Counted from the stretch's first letter, positions 8,174 through 12,602 are shown. The stretch: 14,213 nucleotides of DNA from an uncultured archaeon (GCA_902385765.1 CABMGU010000013.1:1-14213); one strand, 5' to 3'. Numbers and translations: made by a program. The notes: a model not told the origin generated them from the sequence alone.

Positions 8174-9879
8174 CTGTAACCTCTGTCTTCTATCGTGTCG
8201 TACTGGCCTATTTCTCTGCAGCTTGTTCCGTTCCAGCATTGTGTGCCAAGGCAGCATCCTTGTGATGTTGACCACATTGTGCTTGTTGGCTGTGTTGCCG
8301 CAGTGTTGTTTGTGAACATCCATTTTCCTTCTGGCGTGCATACTATGTGGTGTTTTGTTCCCAGAAGTGTTGCGTCTAATAGGGGCGCTCCGCATGTTGG
8401 TTGCGCTGTTGTTGTTATTGTGCTGAGTGTTTTGCTTTGTTCGCAGCTGTAGAATTTTCCTTTATAGTTGATGATGGTTTCAGCTGCGTCTGCAAATTCT
8501 CCTGATGCGATGAATGTGTTGTTATAGCATCCTCCTGCTTTTCCTTCTCCTCCCTGCCAGGGGTCTTCGTATGTTCCTTCTGGCGTGTTGTCGTCTAATG
8601 GGTCTCCGCAGCATTTTGTTCCTGTCCAGGCTACAAACCAATTTTGTCCTACCGGCCAGGTTTGTTTGTTGCTTGCTGCTATGCAGGCTCCTTTGTTTTG
8701 GTCTAAGTCTGTTACCCAGCTGTTTTTATCAGGCGAGCAGAATTGTATGTTGTTTGACTCGTCTTTTATCCATTCCCCGCTTTCTTTGTAGTTGTTTCCG
8801 TCTGAAAGTGTGCCTTCGTCTCCTGCGCATTCGTAGATTGTTGCATTGTTTTGCAGGCAGAGGAATTCGTGTTTTCCTGCCTCTGCCTTGTATACTCCGT
8901 CTTTAAGAGCAAATGATTCAAATGCGTTGTTTGCAAGTACTGTTGCTGCCTTGTTTCCGCAGGCGAAAATTCTTGATTTTCCGCCTGCCAGGAATGAGAT
9001 GTCTGTTGGGCACGCTAATTTTCTTGATTGTCCGTCGACTGCTGATGCTACCCATTTCCAGTCTCCTGTTGTGTCTTTTCCGCAGATTGCGTTGAGGTCC
9101 GAATAAAATGCGCAGGATGCTGTTGGTGTGTAGCTCGGGTCTTCTCCGCAGCAGTAATCTCCAGCAAAATTTCCTTTTGCTGACGTGTACCACTTTGCAT
9201 TCCAGTCTCCTGTGGTGCAGGTCGATGCCTGCTCGATATCACATCGTTTGTTTTTGTCGGAGTCTATGCAGGCTATAATGTTTTCCTGGTCGTCTGTATA
9301 CATATACACGCCTGGGTTTGCGCTTTCAGGAGTGTATATGCCTTCAGTTACGTAGCATCTTTTGGCAAAGTCTGATGCCTTTCCTATTATTTTCTTGCCT
9401 TCTGCGAGTGTTACGTTGGATTTTAGGTTTTCTATAGGAACATATATGTGAGCGGTGGCGTAATTATCGCAATATCGTTTGCTTTGGTGTACTGTTGTCC
9501 ATCGGAGACATTGAGAACATAGGGCTACTTTGTCGCCTTTTCCTTCTTTTAGGTCTGTCTTTACAAACGTGCCTTCTCCACTGCTGCTTTTATACCAGTC
9601 TGCAGCAACAATTTGGTCACCGATGAATATTGCAATTCCTACTTGTAGATGATATTCGGTGGGTCCGTATATATCAAATATGCCTTGTGCTTGGATTTTG
9701 CAGTCAGAAGATGAAAGTCGGAATACTTCTGCTGTTGGATCGCTTGGGCTTACTACATCGCAATGAGGACCGCTTCTGTCAACTGTTTTATACTGTGTTA
9801 GTTTCCATTGAAACTCTACAGCTGAAACATTGACTACTAGAAGCAGTAATATCACTACCCAAAACCCCTTTTTAACCAT
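8158..9879 (-). CDS. cysteine-rich secreted protein, first gene of the surface operon
   Basis: A 573-aa protein beginning MVKKGFWVVILLLLVVNVSA|VEF, a typical signal peptide. Another ATG lies three codons upstream (9888). I prefer 9879 because it sits 28-29 nt from the centre of the palindromic TATA box at 9904-9911, the spacing of a leaderless start; 9888 would be too close. The mature protein is rich in cysteine, with recurring CCG or CC-containing units (YCCGED, KCCGDP, GCCLGTQCWNGTSC) that suggest a repeated disulfide-rich fold. The first 20 bases of the coding sequence are nearly the same as those of the last visible gene (MVKKGF versus MVKRGF), and KKG|F could also be read as a prepilin site. 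No function can be assigned. The end overlaps the next gene by 16 nt. Confidence 0.85.
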   Translation of the reverse strand: MVKKGFWVVILLLLVVNVSAVEFQWKLTQYKTVDRSGPHCDVVSPSDPTAEVFRLSSSDCKIQAQGIFDIYGPTEYHLQVGIAIFIGDQIVAADWYKSSSGEGTFVKTDLKEGKGDKVALCSQCLRWTTVHQSKRYCDNYATAHIYVPIENLKSNVTLAEGKKIIGKASDFAKRCYVTEGIYTPESANPGVYMYTDDQENIIACIDSDKNKRCDIEQASTCTTGDWNAKWYTSAKGNFAGDYCCGEDPSYTPTASCAFYSDLNAICGKDTTGDWKWVASAVDGQSRKLACPTDISFLAGGKSRIFACGNKAATVLANNAFESFALKDGVYKAEAGKHEFLCLQNNATIYECAGDEGTLSDGNNYKESGEWIKDESNNIQFCSPDKNSWVTDLDQNKGACIAASNKQTWPVGQNWFVAWTGTKCCGDPLDDNTPEGTYEDPWQGGEGKAGGCYNNTFIASGEFADAAETIINYKGKFYSCEQSKTLSTITTTAQPTCGAPLLDATLLGTKHHIVCTPEGKWMFTNNTAATQPTSTMWSTSQGCCLGTQCWNGTSCREIGQYDTIEDRGYRCTAD

Positions 9880-9903
9880 ATAGGTCATTGGACACGTAAG
9901 AAC

Positions 9904-9911
9904 ATTTAAAT
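9904..9911. promoter_or_regulatory. shared palindromic TATA box of divergent leaderless promoters
   Basis: ATTTAAAT is a perfect palindrome whose centre (9907.5) is 27.5 nt from the plus-strand ATG at 9935 and 28.5 nt from the minus-strand ATG at 9879. Archaeal TATA boxes are centred about 26-27 nt before the transcription start, so one box could drive both genes as leaderless transcripts. Purine/A-rich sequence resembling a TFB site lies on each side (GTAAGAAC on one strand, CCAAAAT on the other). The two directions would compete for one TBP. Inferred from spacing only. Confidence 0.65.
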
Positions 9912-9934
9912 ATTTTGGTTATTAATAGAGAGAT

Positions 9935-10459
9935 ATGAGAAAAGTGGTGATTTTGGTTGTTTTTGTGTTAATTTTGGCTGTTTTGGGCATATGGTATTTT
10001 TATTATAGGCCTTCACCTGTTTGGACTGCTGCTGAAGGTATGAAAACGTGTAATGCTGAAGTGCAGTTTTTGGTGCCTTTTTTGAAGGCTCTTGAAAAAC
10101 CAAATGCTAATGACTGTTCAAAGCTTGATGATGATGTGCTTCGTGTTTATTGTCTGGCTAAGTTTGGCGTGAATGTTTGTAATGAAACCGAACGTCTGTC
10201 AGAATGTAATGCGATTCTTCAGCATAATCCTGCGGGCTGTGGTGATGATTGGACCTGCCATGCTGTGCTCGGTAATGAAGCCGGTTGTCGTGATAATTTC
10301 TGTGTTGGTCTTGCTCGTAGAGATTTGTCTCTGCTGACTAATCCAATGAATTGTGAGCAATTGGTGGAGAAGGCCAGTGCTTCTGTTGATTGCAGGCGTA
10401 GTGCTGCTACTCCTGAAATGCTCGCTGCCTGTCTTAACCAGTCCAGCCAAGTTGTCTGA
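9935..10459 (+). CDS. membrane-anchored 12-cysteine protein of unknown function
   Basis: A 174-aa protein with a positively charged start (MRKVV) and one hydrophobic helix (about residues 4-24), then a short YFYYRPSP linker and an extracytoplasmic domain with 12 cysteines (39, 61, 73, 82, 91, 102, 108, 118, 123, 140, 153, 166). C61-KLDDDVLRVYCLAKFG resembles the alpha-helical Cys repeats (C..I....LRD.CY..LA) I recall from DPANN exported proteins. The ATG is 27.5 nt from the centre of the shared TATA box, which fits a leaderless message. Its position, head to head with the surface operon and sharing its promoter, suggests a role in the same envelope system. The end overlaps the convergent rnp3 by 26 nt. 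No known function recognised. Confidence 0.85.
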   Translation: MRKVVILVVFVLILAVLGIWYFYYRPSPVWTAAEGMKTCNAEVQFLVPFLKALEKPNANDCSKLDDDVLRVYCLAKFGVNVCNETERLSECNAILQHNPAGCGDDWTCHAVLGNEAGCRDNFCVGLARRDLSLLTNPMNCEQLVEKASASVDCRRSAATPEMLAACLNQSSQVV

Positions 10460-10961
10460 AGAACGCTTTTAGTTCTGCTTCTGCTCTCATTTCGTATGGG
10501 TTTGTTGCAAAGCTTGCCATTTTCATCGGCGTTTTGTATTTTTGGCAGAACATTATGTTTTGCGCCATTCGTCCCATCAGTATTGCTCTTTTTTGTCCGT
10601 AGCTGTTAAGTATCGATGAAAAAGAAAATCCGATTTTGACTTTTTTGTCTGCTGCGAGCTTGCATAGTACTTGGTTCATTCCTGATGCACGATAGTGTGT
10701 GTGTTCTCTTATCTCCAGTAATTCAAATCCGTAAACGATGTCTGCTTCTCTTTCTATTGCTTCCCTGCTGGCTGCACAGATTGCCATTGTTTTCTTGTCG
10801 TGTGTTTTCCTGACATCTTTCGGCTCTACAAGCAGTGCGTTTGTTCCAGTGCAGAAGTCTTTTCTGTCTTTGTAGACGAATATTAGTTCTTGTATTCCGA
10901 GCTTTTTTGCCATTTCCACAAATTCTTGTTCGTTTTTGTTTGGGAATACTATGTCTATCAT
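10434..10961 (-). CDS. rnp3: ribonuclease P protein component 3 (Rpp30/p30 family)
   Basis: A 175-aa protein of the archaeal/eukaryotic Rpp30 family, a protein subunit of RNase P, which removes 5' leaders from tRNA precursors. Seen in the sequence: an N-terminal MIDIVFPNKNE strand, a middle READIVYGFELLE segment, and the well-conserved second half SGMNQVLCKLAADKKVKIGFSFSSIL, then RMAQNIMFCQKYKTPMKMAS and the final YEMRAEAELKAFFRQLGW. The family folds as an incomplete TIM barrel. At 175 aa it is shorter than typical archaeal homologues (about 200-240 aa), mainly at the N-terminus and centre. The ATG is 26.5 nt from the centre of the TATA box at 10983-10991, so the message is probably leaderless and shares that box with the divergent pseudouridine synthase gene. 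It converges on the 174-aa gene with a 26-nt overlap. Confidence 0.9.
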   Translation of the reverse strand: MIDIVFPNKNEQEFVEMAKKLGIQELIFVYKDRKDFCTGTNALLVEPKDVRKTHDKKTMAICAASREAIEREADIVYGFELLEIREHTHYRASGMNQVLCKLAADKKVKIGFSFSSILNSYGQKRAILMGRMAQNIMFCQKYKTPMKMASFATNPYEMRAEAELKAFFRQLGWTG

Positions 10962-10982
10962 GTAGACGACTCTGACGATAGG

Positions 10983-10991
10983 TATTTAAAA
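10983..10991. promoter_or_regulatory. shared TATA box between rnp3 and the pseudouridine synthase leader
   Basis: TATTTAAAA contains the palindrome TTTAAA centred at 10987.5. In the minus direction the rnp3 ATG (10961) is 26.5 nt away, so rnp3 would be leaderless. In the plus direction the predicted start is about 11014-11016, only a few bases before the first base of the cloverleaf stem at 11017. The plus transcript would therefore start with the cloverleaf RNA. Inferred from spacing. Confidence 0.6.
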
Positions 10992-11016
10992 GGGTTTCGT
11001 GTCTTTCCGGATATCA

Positions 11017-11101
11017 CCGCGCTGGTCTTACAGACTGATTTTTTCTCTCCCACGCAAGGCAAGGGAGAGAGAAAATCACTTCGGCAACCGAAGCAGCGCG
11101 G
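11017..11101 (+). ncRNA. cloverleaf leader RNA, copy 1 (upstream of pseudouridine synthase)
   Basis: This 85-nt segment folds into a complete four-way junction. P1 pairs 11017-11023 with 11095-11101 (CCGCGCT/AGCGCGG, 7 bp). P2 is 11024-11036 (GGTCT-TAC-AGACT). P3 pairs 11037-11051 with 11063-11077, 15 bp with one G-T (G-U) pair and an 11-nt loop ACGCAAGGCAA. P4 is 11079-11093 (CTTCGG-CAA-CCGAAG). Only two bases of the junction (11078 and 11094) are unpaired. P3 and its loop resemble the copy at 12112-12190, while P2 and P4 differ in sequence but keep the pairing and triloops, which argues for selection on RNA structure. Its 5' end nearly coincides with the predicted transcription start and its 3' end runs into the Shine-Dalgarno sequence. 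It is not a tRNA: the middle arm is far too long and there is no T-loop. I infer a cis-regulatory leader; no named family recognised. Confidence 0.72.
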
Positions 11102-11105
11102 AGGG
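11100..11105 (+). promoter_or_regulatory. Shine-Dalgarno sequence partly inside the cloverleaf closing stem
   Basis: GGAGGG lies 8 nt before ATG 11114 and matches the archaeal anti-Shine-Dalgarno. Its first two G residues are the last two bases of stem P1, pairing with C11017 and C11018. A stable P1 would therefore hinder ribosome binding and an open one would free it. This fixes ATG 11114 as the start and suggests translational control. Pairing seen directly, control inferred. Confidence 0.6.
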
Positions 11106-11113
11106 AATACAAA

Positions 11114-11500
11114 ATGTTACAGCGTATCCAAAAAATATTGGCTCAGGCAGGTATTGCGAGTAGGCGTAAGTCTGAGGAATTGATTGCGAAAAATCGTGTT
11201 TCTGTTAATGGCAAGCCTGTCAAGCTTGGTGACAAGGCTGACCCTGATAAGGATAAGATTGTTGTTAATGGCAGGCCGATTAAGTTGGAAAAGAAGGTTT
11301 ACATTATGCTCAACAAGCCTAAGGGTTTTGTGACGACTGTCAGCGAGGAATATTGTATGAAGACTGTTATGGATTTGGTTGATGTTCCTGAGCGGGTTTT
11401 TCCTGTTGGTCGCTTGGACAAGAATACTGAGGGATTATTGCTCTTGACCAACGACGGTGATTTTGCCAACAAGCTCACTCATCCGAGTTATGAAGTTTAA
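11114..11500 (+). CDS. RsuA/RluB-type rRNA pseudouridine synthase, N-terminal part ended by in-frame TAA
   Basis: These 128 codons encode the S4 RNA-binding domain (residues about 1-50: QKILAQAGIASRRKSEELI, RVSVNGKPV) and the first half of the catalytic domain, with YIMLNKPKGFVTT and the active-site motif VGRLDKNTEGLLLLTNDG; Asp102 in GRLD should be the catalytic aspartate. This family converts uridine to pseudouridine in ribosomal RNA. Translation stops at TAA 11498-11500, right after LTHPSYEV. The same frame continues with KKYYVVLDRT and then the missing half at 11531-11809, so the gene is split by a single stop where relatives usually have Glu or Lys (YEVEKxY). A G-to-T change in GAA would explain it, as would a sequencing error. 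The family is mainly bacterial, so ancestral transfer into this archaeon is likely. Upstream lies cloverleaf copy 1 with GGAGGG. Confidence 0.82.
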   Translation: MLQRIQKILAQAGIASRRKSEELIAKNRVSVNGKPVKLGDKADPDKDKIVVNGRPIKLEKKVYIMLNKPKGFVTTVSEEYCMKTVMDLVDVPERVFPVGRLDKNTEGLLLLTNDGDFANKLTHPSYEV

Positions 11501-11530
11501 AAAAAATATTATGTTGTTCTTGACAGGACT

Positions 11531-11809
11531 ATGTCTGCAAAGGTTATGGAATCATTGAAGAGCGGGGTTGTTATTGATGATAAGAAAGTTATTTTGTCTG
11601 GTCTTGATGTTTCCGGCAACAAGGTTATGCTGAAGATTCATGAGGGTCGTAAGCACGTTGTCAGGCGTTTGTTTGAACAGCTTGGCTTTTTTGTCAAGCG
11701 TCTTGTTCGTATTAAGATTTCTTCTTTGGATTTGGGTGATTTGAAGCCTGGCAAGTGGCGTTATTTGACTGATGTTGAACTTAGAAGGCTGCTTCCAAAA
11801 CGTTTATAA
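11531..11809 (+). CDS. RsuA/RluB-type pseudouridine synthase, C-terminal part (separate ORF or pseudogene remnant)
   Basis: This continues the same reading frame as the N-terminal part after the TAA at 11498-11500. The first ATG in this half is 11531, but sequence clearly homologous to the family (KKYYVVLDRT) starts directly after the stop at 11501. The part contains SGVVIDDKKV, the conserved HEGRKHVVRRLFEQLGF motif (normally GR..QVRRM) and the ending RLVRIKISSLDLGDLKPGKWRYLT. Together the halves make about 231 aa, the normal length of the family, with no other damage. That near-perfect preservation points to a very recent mutation, a sequencing error, stop readthrough, or two polypeptides that associate. 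AGGA sits 3 nt before ATG 11531, too close for a good ribosome site. The final codons CGT TTA TAA hold the TATA box of the L34e gene. Confidence 0.65.
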   Translation: MSAKVMESLKSGVVIDDKKVILSGLDVSGNKVMLKIHEGRKHVVRRLFEQLGFFVKRLVRIKISSLDLGDLKPGKWRYLTDVELRRLLPKRL

Positions 11810-11810
11810 A
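11803..11810 (+). promoter_or_regulatory. TATA box of leaderless L34e gene, inside the end of the previous gene
   Basis: TTTATAAA is centred at 11806.5, exactly 27.5 nt before ATG 11834, so the L34e message should start at or next to its AUG. The box overlaps the stop codon (11807-11809) of the pseudouridine synthase frame. CCAAAACG upstream could be the TFB recognition element. Inferred from sequence and from the same spacing at the other promoters of this window. Confidence 0.68.
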
Positions 11811-11833
11811 CCCCCGCCTGTCCCCTCGTGCAT

Positions 11834-12103
11834 ATGCCAACTGTTAGATATCGTTCAAGGACGTTTAGGAGAGTATTTACAAGGGTTCCTGGCGGAAAGG
11901 CTGTTTTGCATTATGCCAGGCGCAAGAATGCCAAGCCTCAGTGTGCTAAGTGCGGCGTCTTTTTGTTTGGCGTTGCCCGTGGCACTAAGAATTTGGTTAA
12001 GAAAGTTCCGAGGTCTGCGAGAAGGCCTTGTCGTCCTTTTGGCGGTAATCTGTGCAGTGCGTGTATGCGTACTGCGATAATTGCAAAGGCAAGACTAACT
12101 TAA
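11834..12103 (+). CDS. rpl34e: 50S ribosomal protein L34e
   Basis: An 89-aa protein of the archaeal/eukaryotic large-subunit family L34e. It begins MPTVRYRSRTFRRVFTRVPG, the family's usual basic start, and has a zinc-ribbon set of cysteines, QCAKCG (37, 40) and LCSACMR (74, 77). KVPRSARRPCRPFGG between them is the typical LARS.RR..RP.GG segment. A GTG two codons upstream (11828) would extend the frame, but ATG 11834 gives the conserved N-terminus and the right distance to the TATA box. In many archaea L34e is close to a cytidylate kinase gene, L14e and cbf5. Here L14e follows with no kinase between, only cloverleaf copy 2, which starts 8 nt after this stop codon. Confidence 0.95.
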   Translation: MPTVRYRSRTFRRVFTRVPGGKAVLHYARRKNAKPQCAKCGVFLFGVARGTKNLVKKVPRSARRPCRPFGGNLCSACMRTAIIAKARLT

Positions 12104-12111
12104 GTTCATAG

Positions 12112-12190
12112 CCGCGCCTTGGCTCAGCCAAGGTGCTTTTCGTCTCCCCTTGCAAAGCGTGGGGAGAAGAAAAGCAGTCAAAGACCGCGG
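12112..12190 (+). ncRNA. cloverleaf leader RNA, copy 2 (between L34e and L14e)
   Basis: A 79-nt four-way junction in which every junction base can be paired. P1 pairs 12112-12116 with 12186-12190 (CCGCG/CGCGG). P2 is 12117-12133 (CCTTGGC-TCA-GCCAAGG). P3 spans 12134-12176: TGCTTTTC with GAAAAGCA, a G/A mismatch at 12142/12168, then TCTCCCC with GGGGAGA, and an 11-nt loop TTGCAAAGCGT. P4 is 12177-12185 (GTC-AAA-GAC). The arrangement, CCGCG closing stem, pyrimidine-rich P3 5' strand, 11-nt loop with GCAA at positions 3-6 and triloops on P2 and P4 all match copy 1, while side-arm sequences differ. Here the Shine-Dalgarno sequence is about 43 nt further downstream behind another hairpin. Likely a regulatory leader of L14e in the L34e-L14e transcript; a mobile or RNA-processing element is the alternative. 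Confidence 0.72.
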
Positions 12191-12200
12191 AGAAAACGTA

Positions 12201-12239
12201 ATCCTGCAGGGTGCGGCGACGTCCTGCTTGACGGAGGAT
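12201..12239 (+). promoter_or_regulatory. predicted hairpin sequestering the L14e Shine-Dalgarno sequence
   Basis: Between cloverleaf copy 2 and L14e, ATCCT (12201-12205) can pair with AGGAT (12235-12239), which covers part of the Shine-Dalgarno GGAGG (12233-12237; 8 nt before ATG 12246). Nested inside, GCAGGG (12206-12211) pairs with TCCTGC (12222-12227). A competing small hairpin, CGTC (12220-12223) with GACG (12230-12233), shares bases with the nested stem, so two exclusive folds are possible. This could be a translational switch. Pairing seen by eye, regulation inferred. Confidence 0.45.
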
Positions 12240-12245
12240 AAAAAA

Positions 12246-12602
12246 ATGTTTGGAATTGGAAGGATTTGTGTGAAGATTGCTGGCAGGGATGCTGGCATGA
12301 AATGTGTTGTTGTTGACGTTTTAGACAAGAATTTTGTTCTTATTGATGGTCAGACAAGGCGCAGGAAGTGCAATATGTCTCATTTGGAGCCTCTTGCTCA
12401 GAAAATTTCTATTGAAAAGGGAGCTTCTCACGAGCATATTGTCGCTGCTTTGAAGGACGTCGGCATTGAGGTTGTTGAAAGGAAAACTAAGGCTAAAGCG
12501 CCTGCTCGGTCTAAACCGATAGCAAAGCCTGTAGAAGTTAAGCCTGTTGTAAAACCTGCCGTTAAGAAAGCTGTTGTTAAGCCCACAGTGCCGACAGGTT
12601 AA
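12246..12602 (+). CDS. rpl14e: 50S ribosomal protein L14e with Lys/Pro-rich C-terminal tail
   Basis: A 118-aa protein of the L14e family (KOW-type fold) of the archaeal large ribosomal subunit. Core residues 1-77 match the family: GRICVKIAGRDAGMKCVVVD, NFVLIDGQTRRRKCNMSHLEP and KISIEKGASHEHIVAALKDVGIEV. Residues about 80-118 form a low-complexity tail of Lys, Pro, Ala and Val (KPVEVKPVVKPAVKKAVVKP) not found in standard archaeal L14e, probably flexible and RNA-binding. ATG 12246 is chosen because it begins the conserved core and follows GGAGG by 8 nt; the frame is open upstream to 12150, but that is the structured leader. The last 26 nt overlap the end of pheT on the other strand, within the tail-coding part, so the tail may have grown over the neighbour's end. 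Confidence 0.95.
   Translation: MFGIGRICVKIAGRDAGMKCVVVDVLDKNFVLIDGQTRRRKCNMSHLEPLAQKISIEKGASHEHIVAALKDVGIEVVERKTKAKAPARSKPIAKPVEVKPVVKPAVKKAVVKPTVPTG

Noticed and set aside
8174..8395. Longer start for the 365-aa secreted protein
   Set aside because: The extra 74 codons lie inside the previous gene in another frame, encode an Arg/His/Asn-rich shadow and would bury the clear signal peptide starting at 8173.
11037..11077. Long P3 hairpin as a transcription terminator
   Set aside because: It lies just upstream of a good Shine-Dalgarno sequence and coding start, no T-run follows the stem, and archaea rarely use hairpin terminators.
11017..11101. Cloverleaf shape read as a tRNA gene
   Set aside because: The central arm has 15 base pairs and an 11-nt loop, the side arms have three-base loops, and there is no T-loop, D-loop or CCA-like end. 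The same holds for 12112-12190.
11495..11510. Programmed -1 frameshift at the TTTAAAAAAAA run in the pseudouridine synthase
   Set aside because: The downstream half (11501-11809) is in the same frame as the upstream half, so a frameshift would leave the correct frame. Only stop readthrough or a base change could rejoin the parts.
12150..12245. N-terminal extension of L14e from an ATG at 12150
   Set aside because: These 32 codons fall in the structured leader and have no similarity to L14e. The family's own N-terminus begins at ATG 12246 behind GGAGG.
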